Shown one piece after another: positions 46,269 to 56,739 of a stretch of 64,000 bases of DNA. A model generated the notes under the pieces. That model worked only from the letters and a program-made list of their open reading frames with translations, made no database searches and had not been told where the DNA came from. Source of the stretch: Vesta saturnalis (taxonomy: Eukaryota; Arthropoda; Insecta; Coleoptera; Lampyridae); contig JARFJB010001819.1 of NCBI GenBank assembly GCA_036346205.1, positions 1,427,501 through 1,491,500 of the forward strand. The letters are read 5' to 3'. Each line of letters starts with the position of its first letter. Position 1 is the stretch's first letter. The position numbers and the translations under genes were made by a program.

Positions 46269-46296
46269 CTGACGAAGATAACTGTGTTATCGAAAC
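46269..46296 (+). ncRNA. Hammerhead-ribozyme-like core, PLE dimer (right arm)
   Basis: CTGACGA, A, perfect 6 bp stem GATAAC/GTTATC closed by TGT, then GAAAC. It is the shortest loop of the five copies and lies downstream of the gene on its sense strand. Confidence 0.5.
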
Positions 46297-46589
46297 GTTT
46301 AGATTGTATAATTTAAAGTACACCATTAAAAAATCCCAAAAAAGATAAGTATTTTAGCTTGGCATAGTTTCGATTTTTTTTGTTAATGAAATAGTGGGTC
46401 ATGTGATACTTCATTTTGAAGGTCTTTTTTTCCTTAATTCAAATTTCGAGTTTGAAAACATTTGATTGATTCATTACCTTCCAACCGACATATGTAGGTA
46501 TAGAATCGACTTATTAGCTCATTTTACAACTTTTGGCCAGGTTTCGTCAAGATCGGCCATCATGTCTGTGTGTGTATGTGCCTGTGTGT

Positions 46590-47860
46590 GTAGGTGTGTG
46601 TGTGTGTGTATTTTAGTATCCACGATAACTCCAGAACGAAAATACCTACGTACTTAAAATTTTGTATTTAAGCTTGTTTCATTTGGCTTAGAGCTGATTA
46701 GATTTTTGGAAAAATCCAGTGGCGGAGAGGGGCGGGGTTATTACGCTCAGTCATTGGTTTTTATCAAATATTTCTAAAACAGCTGCACATTTCAAAGATA
46801 TAAAATTACCTAGATATAGACCTTAAACATCGATTAATTATATTCTATGCAATTTTTTGATACGACGCGTAATTTAGCGGCAAAAAATTCCTAAGGTAGA
46901 ATTTGAGTGTTTAGTTCAAGTTTTTTTCATTATCTGAAATGATTAATTTTATAAAAAAATGTGGACATATTTTAAAAAAAAAATTTAATTTTACATAACT
47001 TTTCTTTATAAAGTTTTTTAACATAGCGCAAGGTAGGTAAAAAAAATTAAATGTGAATTAAAATGGTTCTACTGCATTAGTGATATCCTGTAGAAGCGGT
47101 CGGCGTTGGAATTTTTTTAAAGTTAACATATATTAATATCTATTTAACATGAAGTTTTAAACGTCAATCTGACAGATTATTTTTTTCTTGCCTGTTTTCG
47201 TGTGAACTTGCGTGCGTGCGTGTGTGTGTGTGTGTTGTGTGGATGTATTTTAGTATCCACGATAACTCCAGAACGAAAATACCTACGTACTTAAAATTTT
47301 GTATTTAGCTTGTTTCATTAGGCTTAGAGTTGATTAGATTTTGGGAGAAATCCAGTGGCGGTGAGGGGGGAGGGTATTACGGTCAGTTATTGGTTTTTAT
47401 CAAATATTTTTAAAACAGCTGCACATTCCAAAGGTATAAAAATACTTAGATATAGACCTTAAACATAAATTAATTATATTCTATGCAATTTTTTGATACG
47501 ACGCGTAATTTAGCGGCAAAAAAATTCGTAAAGTAAAATTTGAGTGTTAATTTTTTCAATATCTGAATAACGATTAATTTTATAAAAAAATGTGTAGACA
47601 TATTTTTTAAAGAAAATGTAATTTTACATAACTTTTCTTTATAAAGTTTTTTAATACAGCTCAGGGTAAGTAAAAACATTAGTTAAATATGAATGAAAAT
47701 GGTTAGCCTGCATTATTGATATCCTGTAGAAGCGGGCGGCGTTGGAATTTTTTTTAAGTTAACATGTATTATCTATCTGACATGAAGTTTTAAACGTCAT
47801 TCTGACAGATTATTATTTTCTTTTTACAGTGTTGCCTGTTTTCGTTTGAACGCACAAAAT
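46590..47860. repeat. Direct duplication, about 640 bp unit, inside the mariner
   Basis: Both copies (from about 46610 and about 47245) contain TATCCACGATAACTCCAGAA, then TAGCGGCAAAAAA and ATATCCTGTAGAAGCGG. A partial third copy starts near 47910. GT-rich microsatellites sit at each unit start. Confidence 0.85.
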
Positions 47861-48025
47861 AGAGGTTGCATAGTTACCCTAAAAAATTATAATTCAAATT
47901 ATTTCATTTCTTTTAATTTTTTAAGTTAGCATCTAGATGTATATTAACCACTGTCAGACAAGTTTTAAAAGTCTGTTTGACAAAGATTATCGTTTCTGTT
48001 TTTACAATGTTGCATATTTTCGTAA

Positions 48026-48352
48026 TTAACTTATTGTAAAAGAGGTAGCATAATTATCAAAAAAAAAAATTATTTCATTTCTTTTAATTTCCATTTTGTT
48101 GGTTGGAAAGTCGTGTGGTGTTCCACACCAGATATTTTTCAAATGGCGCCAATAATGTTTTAGCAAAACTATTATTATCAATATTATTATTACTAATACT
48201 TGAAATTTTGATATTAACTTCTGAAAGTATTTCCTGCACATTGGCCGTTCTGGAAAACGTTCATTGAAAATGCGAACGACAGCGTGATAATTCCGATTAG
48301 CCTCGCCAAAGATGATAGCTGCTTCGATTTTATCATGCAACGTACGCGCCAT
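48026..48352 (-). pseudogene. DUF4817-type mariner transposase, N- and C-terminal ends only
   Basis: It starts MARTLHDKIEAAIIFGEANR and continues through RIFNERFPERP, the same N-terminal HTH as in the transposase at 5493. It then jumps to HYWRHLKNIWCGTPHDFPTN, apparently the C-terminal end. The DDE core is deleted. Confidence 0.7.
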
Positions 48353-48793
48353 TTAAATTAAATGATATTTTCCTAAGTTTTTAAATCACTTGACAGGCAC
48401 GTTTCAAAATGACAAATATTAGGAAACCATAGCAACACAACTTAATTGTTGCATAATTAAGGTATACAAAATACTTCCCACCAGAAACTACTTATATGAA
48501 ATCAAATTTATAATTAGTCGCCATTTGAAAATGAATGAATCAAATTAAAGCGTGGATTAAGCAAAAAAAAGACCTTCAAAATGAAGTATCATATGGCCTA
48601 CTATTCTACTAAAAAAAAATCGAAACTCTGCGAAGCTGCCATTTTGACAAATGAAGGTGCCATTTTCAACTTAAAAAATTGACAATTGTCTCATATAATA
48701 CCGTTCCAAATTTCATAGCAGTATACCGAACAGTTCAAAAGTTAGAGGAGGGGCGACGGACTTTATGTCCTCACTGTACACACACACACACGT

Positions 48794-48798
<5 letters not shown>

Positions 48799-48848
<50 letters not shown>
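48799..48848. repeat. (TA)n microsatellite
   Basis: Follows a short CA tract just right of the second mariner. Confidence 0.9.
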
Positions 48849-48852
<4 letters not shown>

Positions 48853-49009
48853 TTTAAAAAAATCAAGAATAAGACCAGTACAAGACTGTGTATCTTATGC
48901 TGGACACCCTGTATCCATCAATGATACTTATAGAGGCTATTTCACTCAAATCGATATTTAAGTGTCAGGACTCTTAATAATAATTTTAATCTGAACATTT
49001 GCATAACCT

Positions 49010-49012
<3 letters not shown>

Positions 49013-49074
<62 letters not shown>
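49013..49074. repeat. (TA)n microsatellite
   Basis: About 31 TA units. Confidence 0.95.
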
Positions 49075-49076
<2 letters not shown>

Positions 49077-49135
49077 GCACACGCAAAATTAAAAACAGCG
49101 TGCCCAATATATTAATGAATAGGTTGGGGATATTT

Positions 49136-50292
49136 CAGTGGCGTAACTAAGGTGGGCAAAGCCCCTTGGCAAACATAGGCTGTACGCCCCCCCCCCTCCT
49201 TCCAAACAGATAATTGTATAAAAAGAGTTTCTTTTACTAGACATTTTTAAAGAAACGGTTGACTGTAAGTGTATATATTTGGTCCAGGATAAAACAAATA
49301 AAAATAAAACAATATATTTTGATCAATCAGTTACATTTAATAATATTTTCAATAATCAGTTACATTTAATAATACTAGTCTACTATTTACAAGAATATAA
49401 ATATAGGCTACTCATTAGCTTAAAATCAAAACCTAATTTTTACACATATCAAAGCAATTTAACTAATGTTAAATTATTATAAGTTTTTGTTATGAACGAA
49501 TAAGTTCTAAAGTAAAATAATAATTTTCATATTAATGTATACCTTATTTTCTTTATGTATCGTTAATCATGTTAATAAATTTTCTTAATATTTGAAATGT
49601 ATTTTTTGAAATTCAATTTTAAATCTAAATTTTTTGAAAACGACGGAAATACGGAATTTTCATTACCACTGATCAATCCTAGGTATTATTGTTATTCTGC
49701 GTGTTCATTCCAATAATATTACCTTGTGATTGATTAGATGTAATGCGAATTTCTATTGAATATTAATAGCATAGGTACACTCTATACTAATTTAAAATTA
49801 CCGCGTTTATTTAATTAGTATGTGTCCTAATTGTAGGTGACGCTCAAAATCGTTTTGAAAAAGTATACAGAGTTGCCATTCTTAACGTATTTTTTTTATC
49901 TATGACTGCTAGGACAATAACTGACTGTGACTGTGTGACTGACCCTGACAGATAAACAAAAGGTAGATAGAACAGCGGACACTCGGACAGGGCGCGCCTG
50001 GCGGTGATTCACAGCGACGATGCGACGTCACACCAACAAACACAGAAGAAAAATTTGTTTGTTGCATCACACATACTTACCATAGATATAGAGAGACGTC
50101 ATGATACAAATTTATATCATGGAGAGACGTTGATACTTAATCTCTCAGTCTCGCTGCTCTCTCTTTAGTTAACATATTTTTCATTTAAGATTTTCATTAC
50201 TCTTATTTTTTGTTATTGCCTTTTGTTGCGCCCCCTCCTGCTCTGCGCCTTTTTGCGCTGCCAAGGTCGCCAAGGCGTTATTTACGCCCCTG
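49136..50292. mobile_element. Non-autonomous hAT-type element with perfect 8 bp TSD
   Basis: GGATATTT lies at both flanks (49128-49135 and 50293-50300). The ends are CAGTGGCGTAACTAAGG and, inverted, CAGGGGCGTAAATAACG, as in hAT elements. The C-rich run near 49188 faces GGGGGCGC near the other end. The 1157 bp hold no transposase. A fragment of the tRNA-bearing retroposon lies inside at 49471-49520. Confidence 0.88.
49471..49520 (+). mobile_element. Leader fragment of the tRNA-bearing retroposon
   Basis: It matches about 50 bp of the sense leader (ATTATAAGTTTTTGTTATGA, ACGAATAAGTTC) and then stops, so this copy is 3'-truncated or a leftover. Confidence 0.6.
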
Positions 50293-50300
50293 GGATATTT

Positions 50301-50919
50301 GTAATAGTAAGAGATAGATGATCGGTTAATGGGGCAAAATTTATCTAATAACGAGATCATATTTATGACGTTTACAAATTCCAAATACCTTTAACAGTTT
50401 TGAGTTTTGTATTTTGTTTTTTTCTGGACTCCGTATTGGAGATATTGAGAAACAAAAAGCAATTTTTCTGCTCTATTAGACGATGTTAACTAAAATTCTG
50501 TCCGACGGTTCGTTTCTGAGCAACATCACTAGAAAGAAATACAGCATTTTTTATGCCACTGTTCATTACATATCCATCCATACAACACATGCATATATTT
50601 CTCATAATTTTTTTGAAAAAAACAAACATTTTATTTTTGTTCCATAGTTTTTTCGTCAAGTAGCCATTGAAAACAGTTTTTTTATGACAAAATTAGCTAT
50701 AAAAACATTACCCAAAACATTAAATTAAGTAAAACTTGCAATAAATGTACAAACAGGTAACCGTCACTTTCCAAACATAAATAAGCCCTTCTTAATGTTG
50801 AATCCAAAACACATAGCATGTCTGGAATAATATTGTGTTAAATGCAGCCGTAACGGGTCTTAATAATTGTTCCTTATTTTTTTAAGTTTTAGAATGCACT
50901 TGATTTTTTTAGGTAACCC
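50301..50919. other. Non-coding DNA, probably part of the next mariner
   Basis: No TIR was identified with confidence. Confidence 0.4.
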
Positions 50920-51420
50920 CAGAGAAAAAGTCTGGAGGTGTTAGCCAGGAGATCTTGCTGGCCAAGATACAGTTGAACGAGTGTCAATCCACCTTTCCGG
51001 AAATTCATTCGACAAGTAACCAGGAACAATTGCTGCGTTATGAGCTGAAGTACCATCTTGTTGGAACCAGAAATTCTAAATAACTGCCAGCGGTAAATTA
51101 TCTAACTCCTCAACAACGTTATTTTCTAGTAAATTTAAATAGCGTTTGAATGTGAGTGCAATGTAAATAAGTGGTCCTATTAGCCTCCTACCAAGAATTT
51201 CTACCCACATGTTAAAGCTACAGCGATGTTGGCATCTAGAAGATGTGTTTTAAAGTAAATTTTTTTTGCCCAATAATCCGTATTGAAAATACCGTTATTG
51301 GTTACCATACTCTCATGTGACCAGATTATTTTTAATGGAAAATTCACATGGTCTTGACACATTCTTGTATACCTACCACTCACAAAAATTTTTACATCTT
51401 GCATCGTCACCTGGCCTAAG
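50920..51420 (-). pseudogene. Mariner-type transposase, central part
   Basis: The minus strand reads IIWSHESMV and GIFNTDYWA, then RRLIGPL, then NFWFQQDGTSAHNAA with the second catalytic D, then a decayed WPARSPG and FFLWGY. This is the order of a mariner DDE core. The first catalytic D is replaced (WSHES instead of WTDE/WSDE), and there are stops and a frame change. Confidence 0.75.
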
Positions 51421-51969
51421 TCCCTGGCAAACTCTGAATTTGTACACTAATATGAGTTCAATGTCTGTTACGGAAGTTTCATACTTTGCAAAACACTATT
51501 TTTATTTTCAATATTGGAACTTTTTTACAACTTATTGTGGGTTTCTTGAAAGAACCGTACTCTTTCAAATTGGTTATTAGTCTGCTAAAAATAGATTTTC
51601 CAACTTAAATGGCAATTCAGCTCAGCGAAGTTAATTAAGCCAACTTTAAAATTAAAAAAGTTACTGAAACCTGAAGAACATGACACGTTATACCTACACC
51701 AAAACTTATTACATTTAATAGCAATGGTTTAAACATAACTCCACAATGTGAAATTATGTTTGCAACATTGTGGAATTGTGGAATTCGACGAAACAAGGTT
51801 ACAGAATATAAATTGTATTACATTCATATGTTTAGTACTAAATATATGATTACATTTACCTTATATACGAGTATTCTTATATTCAATTTATTAGAACAGA
51901 TAAAGATAAATAAGACAAGGTGCGTAACACAAACACATTTAATTATACTTTGGTTTTATCTTATCTGCC
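51421..51969. other. Non-coding DNA
   Basis: Nothing recognised beyond possible decayed N-terminal transposase sequence. Confidence 0.4.
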
Positions 51970-52398
51970 CTCTTATACAGCACACTCCTTAAACAATTTA
52001 AATCAGGACATTCTACTCTATAACATGAAAATACTTTATCAAGACAAGCTCATGTCGTTTATTGAAAATTTCCGATTAATTAGGTTTGATAAATATGCAA
52101 TTAAAACAGGTAGAAAGTTACATCTTAATTTTAACTTCGGGTGATTTTCCTAGACCTAGGCCTTTACCAAATAAATATGTTAAATAATTACAGCATCGTA
52201 ATGATTTTACATGTCAGTATAGTTAAAACTAACTGTATACAATTTTTCAATGTATGTGTTTTAATATAAATTTTTACTAGTGTGTGGAGGTTTTAAGTTG
52301 TGAATGCTTCTACCATTTGCATATAAGATCGTTCACAACTTTACACCAATATTATAATGTGATTAAATTTGCTTTTGATTGTGCCATTTCTCAAAGGT

Positions 52399-52727
52399 GG
52401 TAAACAAAGGAACATAGGAAGATATAGGATGTGGTTTCGATGACAAATTGCGCATGCCTTATCTACATAAATAGGAATTTTGTAAATGGCTTAAATATCA
52501 CTTTCAATGACAAACTGCTAGAGCGTTGGTGGCGTAGTGGTAGGAGTCGTCTTCCACGCTGTTCGTGCGAGTTCGAATCGTAGCCCATGCAATTTCTTTT
52601 TTACTTTAGTTTTGTTTATCTAATCTCTACTTTTGTTAGGTTACAGTAGTTTTGTTTATTTTATCTAATTAGTTAGGCTACAGTAGTGGCGGCACGTCCT
52701 GTGTCTTCCTATGTTCCTTTGTTTACC
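52399..52727. mobile_element. TIR element carrying a tRNA-Gly-like gene
   Basis: The terminal inverted repeats span about 34 bp with three mismatches (GGTAAACAAAGGAACATAGG at both ends). The interior holds the tRNA-like segment 52523-52590 and a T6 run after it. No TSD was seen. Confidence 0.65.
52523..52590 (+). tRNA. tRNA-Gly(UCC)-derived sequence, probably a pseudo-tRNA
   Basis: The start GCGTTGGTGG and the anticodon segment CTTCCA match the eukaryotic tRNA-Gly(UCC). The A box (TGGCGTAGTGG) and B box (GAGTTCGAATC) are present, and the T stem TGCGA/TCGTA pairs. The acceptor stem GCGTTGG/CCCATGC pairs except at one position. The anticodon stem is largely unpaired and the whole is 68 nt, too short. 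TTTTTT follows at 52597-52602. Confidence 0.55.
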
Positions 52728-52947
52728 GCTTCCTCATTTTTCGGTATTAGTTTTCGTTTCGTGTAGAGAGTCATTTTCAAAGCGGTTTAATATTATTTAA
52801 TCTATTAAAGATGTAGTTATTAATCGTTATTAAAAATAAAATAATATTCAATAGTAGCCTTTCAAATAGGGGAAAGTGGGGTACCCAGGGACAGCGGGTA
52901 GCACGAGACACTTTCACGGCGTGTAGTAGGAACACCCATAGAGAAAC

Positions 52948-53444
52948 CATAGATATCTTACTTAATAACTAGATAGCCAGAGCATATTAGCTGCGCGTTT
53001 CAAATACGAGGCAAATTGAACATCTCAATAAGGTCGAAAATGGTCGAACATTTACAAGTTGGAGCTATTGGGACATGCGCAGTCGTATCATTAGAATTAC
53101 AAAGTTCAATTTTTGATATCAATTGTAATTGTCAAAAATCGGCGTTTCTCTAACCTCGGTTTTTCGCGATTTCCGAGTTTACTATTAGTAGAAGTGAAAT
53201 ATGAGAAGCTGTATAGTGCCGTTTTGTCAAAATAATAGCCAAGAAATTAAAAGAAAGTCTACAATTTTTCAAGTGAGGTCACAAATAATTATATAATTAC
53301 AACTATTTGCCTTCTGACAGACACGGCGGCTTATGTTTACACAGTACAGTATTCATTAGTGCGCAATTCCTAATACGCAGTTTCAATTCGGGTCATCCAT
53401 GGTTTCAAGGATTGTTTATCTAGTTATTAAGTAAGATATCTATG
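52948..53444 (+). mobile_element. P-type element, internally deleted, keeps a THAP first exon
   Basis: The 28 bp terminal inverted repeats are perfect (CATAGATATCTTACTTAATA and eight more bases). The 8 bp flanks AGAGAAAC (52940-52947) and AGAAAAAC (53445-53452) match at 7 of 8. Eight-base TSDs, TIRs near 30 bp starting CA and a THAP-domain gene start are the marks of the P superfamily. At 497 bp it is a MITE-like derivative. Confidence 0.8.
53201..53272 (+). pseudogene. THAP-domain first exon of a P-type transposase
   Basis: It encodes MRSCIVPFCQNNSQEIKRKS plus four more residues and ends in phase 0 at a donor (CAA|GTGAGG). The start M-x2-C-x4-C is the first half of the C2CH zinc site of THAP domains. 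The rest of the gene is deleted. Confidence 0.6.
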
Positions 53445-53857
53445 AGAAAAACAAATAATTATGTATAGTAGGAGTGGTCAATTACATACAGTTCATTCTC
53501 ACAAAGATGCAGGTGGCGACCTGCTGGAGCACGATGTGTACTATACCTAATTTAGTAAGTAAGTAGGTAATACAGAAATATGTATCACTTTCAGTCATAA
53601 CCAAAAATTCAAAATTTTAAGGTTGGCGAAGTGTTTATAACTGTATGGAAGAATGTACAATAATTTTATTTACATTCTCGCGAGAAAATATAAATAGAAT
53701 ATAATTTTTCCATAGAATTATTGTAAATGACAGAATCTCATGAATTTTAGGGAATATAATGGAAATAAAGGGAGATAATTAAAGAAATTATGATTGTTAA
53801 AAATACTGTATTATAATATCAATATGAACATAGACAAAACAAATTAATGTCTTTGTT

Positions 53858-53943
53858 TTTACCTCGAGTAGGATTTGATCCTACGACCTGTACTTTGCTA
53901 GAGTACAGTACAGGTCGTAGGTTCAAATCCTACTCGAGGTAAA
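53858..53943. repeat. Palindrome made of two facing tRNA 3' halves
   Basis: About 37 bp arms (TTTACCTCGAGTAGGATTTG and onward) face their complement with a 12 nt spacer that still holds the anticodon loop (TTGCTAGAGTAC). One or two mismatches are visible. Confidence 0.8.
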
Positions 53944-54190
53944 CTTTATTAATGTATTTAATAAAATTAATAATAATTTTTAATTACATATTTACCTTTG
54001 AACTTATTCGTTCATAACAAAGACTTATAATAATTTAATATTAGTCAAGTTGCTTCGGTATGTGTGAATTCTTGCGATATTGCAGGCTGACATTCCATTA
54101 ATATAAGTAATTTGATTGTAATCTCATTACATTTAGAATTTACACCAGTTCTACATACTAAAGACAAAATTTACATCGATTGGGGCTTGA

Positions 54191-54263
54191 ACCTTGATGA
54201 CGCAGTTGGTTAGCGCGGTATTCTAGCAAAGTACAGGTCGTAGGTTCAGATCCTACGCGAGGT
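54191..54263 (+). tRNA. tRNA-like gene in retroposon copy C; anticodon reads AGC
   Basis: It has the same 73-nt layout as 43748-43820, with a few changes: the 5' strand now reads ACCTTGATGACGC, the anticodon stem starts GTATT and the T loop is TTCAGAT. The changes weaken the acceptor and D stems, so this copy is less likely to be active. Confidence 0.55.
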
Positions 54264-54759
54264 AAACTTTTTATTTATGTATTTAATAAAATTAATAATT
54301 TTTAATAGACAAAACAGTACACATATTCTTAAAGTCAAATACTTATGGATTTTAAGAACATAAATGAATAAAAATAAACATTAACTTACAGATTTTTGAG
54401 CTTATCCATTTTCTCTTCTAGTATTTTGTTAATTACGATACAAGTCGTCATAATACTTTTTAATAATTAATTTTACTGTTATATGTATGATTCTTTACAT
54501 CTAATGAATGGTCATAACAACTAAACCAATTAAAATTAACACTTTTAGTTTAATTATCGTTACACTAAATATAATAATACTTAATAATTACTTTTTGGTT
54601 ATGACATCTATGATTATGACGGAAAGTGATACATGTTTCTGTATTACCTACTTACTTACTAAATTAGGCATAGTATACATCGTTCTCCAACAGGTCGCCA
54701 CCTGCATCTTTGTGCCAATAAATTGTATGTAATTGACAACTCTTATTATCAAAGATTAG

Positions 54760-55678
54760 GAAGTAAAAATATGGGAAACGTAACGACTAAGGCGAAGGTA
54801 GCGACATCTATCGCTTCAGGTGTATTCACACAAACAAGTCGATAACAAATAATTATAGGAAACTAAAATTTTGTCTACATGTCTACCATATGTTTATGAC
54901 GCTTATGTAAACATCGTGCTTGAATTGTTGTATTTGTTTGTTATCTCGTTATATTTTATATTCATTGTGTTTTTTATCTTGTTATATCTTTGTGTATATA
55001 GTTTTTGTGCTTTTTAGTGTTAGTTAACTTATATTTTGGAATTTTTGATTTTGTTTTACCTATGTGCATCACGCTGCACATGTTTCGTTTTTTTATAAAA
55101 AAAATTCGTTACGTTATTACTACAAACCTTTTTTTTTGTTTACCTCAACTTCATTTTCCTACATCCTAAAAAAGTACGGCTGATAGCTGATTAGTGCAGA
55201 AGTTAAGTTTCGCGGTTATACTTTTGGAATTCTAGAGCGCTGTCTGGTGCTTCAGATGTAAACATACGTTCATTTTTTGGGTCAGTATTTACTATACTCG
55301 TCTTACCTACGTCTCCCATCTTCTCTCGCTCTCTAATCTTTGCTTATTATATTTGTTTCTCTATGGATCATCCGCAGTCGTTTTGTATCATTCGAGAAGG
55401 AAACTGCGAAGTAACAACAAATTTTGTGGTTTTTGGTGAGCGTTGCCTGTGTTACCTAAGGTTTGAGTGGATATTTCTAACTGTTCACGTAAGTTAATTT
55501 ATTTCTGCCAAATCTGAATTATACTTTATGAATTGTAGAATCCTCCGATTGTAATAATTTATGTTATTTAAGCTACTATCTAAATAGATACTTGCTTAAA
55601 TTTTTTTGCTAAACAGCGTAGACTCGGGTATCAAAGGACAAACTAATTTTTGTATTTAATGTTGCTTTTTTTACAGAA
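54760..55678. other. Non-coding DNA before a pogo-type pseudogene
   Basis: The region just before 55679 ends in a T-rich acceptor (TTTTTTTACAG), so it may be the intron of the transposon gene. Confidence 0.4.
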
Positions 55679-56720
55679 TGCCAAAATTTAAAGGCAGAAA
55701 AACTACTCGAGATTCTTGGACTGAAAGCAATATTATGCCAGCATTAAAATATGTAACAGATGAAAACATAGCGTCAGAAAAGCTGCTGACAAATATACCT
55801 CTCTTCATAGAAGAATCGCAGCATTAAAAGAGGGTTTGGGGGGGATTTGGCCGAGAATTTAAGAATCGACCACAGATTTAACAGATTTACTAAAACTGCT
55901 GGCAAAGATTTCTATTATGGGTTTATAAAGCGACATCCAGAGCTACCTCTAGTTCACCAGAGGCTACTAGTTTAGCTAGAGCTATTGGTGTTAATAAACC
56001 ACAAGTACATTTATTTTTCAATAAACTCAAAGTCCTTTTGATACTTACAAATTTTCCGTATCAAGCATATTTAACGCTGATGAGACTGGTGTCTCCTGTG
56101 TGCATAAAAATGAACGTGTTTAGTCTCAGAAGGGAAAGCAGCAAGTAGGGAATATATCTTAGGCTGAAAGAGGAAAAAACTTGACAATTATGGTTTGCAT
56201 GGATGTGACTGGTATATTTATTCCCCATTATTTATTTTTAACAGACAAAGAATGAATGACAGATTGATGTTTAATGCTCCTCATGAGACATTGGTGCTGC
56301 ACAAGTTAATGGATGGATGGATGTATCCGTTTTTTTTTATGTGGGTGAAAAATTTAGTTAAGCATACTCGACCAACTAAGTATAATCCAATCATTTTGAT
56401 TTTGGACTGCCATAGTAGCCATAAAGACCTATGCGCGGGAAAATAATACACATATGGTGAGCACCCCACCGCACACAACTCTTAAAATTCAACTCTTGGA
56501 TCGCACATTGAACAATGAAATAAGCCCAGTGTGCAGAAATGTCTTAATGATCTAGAATTTCTTCCCTCCATAATGACTGATATTTCAGAAAACACAAAAA
56601 CCAATGCTTCAGAAGGTTCAGTACATGCCTCCAGTACACAAGTTCTCATCAACAATGAGGCTAATCTTGACGTTCCGCCAAAGGAAGTATTTAAATCTAG
56701 GCCCGGTTAATGCAATTACT
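55679..56720 (+). pseudogene. Second pogo-type transposase, broken
   Basis: It starts MPKFKGRKTTRDSWTESNIM with a psq-type HTH, shifts frame near 55790, then gives pieces of the DDE core: RQRMNDRLMFNAPHETLVLH, DGWM, KYNPIILILDCHSSH (the second catalytic D) and STPPHTTLKIQLLD. It differs enough from 15170-17640 to be a separate family. Confidence 0.75.
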
Positions 56721-56739
56721 GCTGTTATAGTAGGTAAGA

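Larger units (their letters stand above)
44556..46355. mobile_element. Penelope-like inverted (head-to-head) dimer, 10 bp TSD
   Basis: The flanks AGCTTGGCAT at 44546-44555 and 46356-46365 are identical. The two outer arms (about 44556-45120 and 45860-46355) are inverted copies. Inside, each half keeps the 3' end of a PLE gene pointing outward: minus at 45465-45253 and plus at 45455-45845. The halves meet near 45440-45465, where both share the HALNNLNHDIQFDN stretch. The right half has lost its C-terminus. Confidence 0.85.
44445..48776 (-). mobile_element. Second mariner-type element, deleted inside and split by a Penelope dimer
   Basis: The left end CAGTGAGAACATATAGTCCG and the inverted right end CAGTGAGGACATAAAGTCCG match, followed at the right by TA. 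The inverted arms extend over about 200 bp each: 44445-44555 resuming at 46356-46440, and 48535-48776. The Penelope insert 44556-46355 and its 10 bp TSD break the left arm. The interior has a roughly 640 bp direct duplication and only the two ends of a transposase (48026-48352). Confidence 0.85.
51970..52840 (+). mobile_element. Penelope C-terminal and pLTR remnant, split by a TIR element
   Basis: The start reads SLNNLNQDILLYNMKILYQD, matching the PLE ends at 45253 and 45455. The following DNA matches the PLE arm (GTGAATGCTTCTACCATTT, later TTTCGTGTAGAGAGT and GGTTTAATATTATTTAA). Bases 52399-52727 interrupt it. Confidence 0.7.
53842..54304 (+). mobile_element. tRNA-bearing retroposon, copy C (compound), 12 bp TSD
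   Basis: The flanks ATAGACAAAACA at 53830-53841 and 54305-54316 are identical. The 463 bp contain a fold-back of the 3' half of the tRNA (53858-53943), the AT tail and leader, a body, a complete 73-nt tRNA (54191-54263) and the tail with its T5 terminator (54268-54272). It is longer than copies A and B because the 5' part is rearranged. Confidence 0.8.
53470..54745. mobile_element. TIR element with about 135-150 bp arms
   Basis: The arms 53470-53605 and 54597-54745 are inverted copies sharing AAAGATGCAGGTGGCGACCT and TAGTAAGTAAGTAGGTAATA. No transposase is present, and the tRNA-bearing retroposon (53842-54304) sits in the middle. The superfamily is unclear. Confidence 0.7.
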
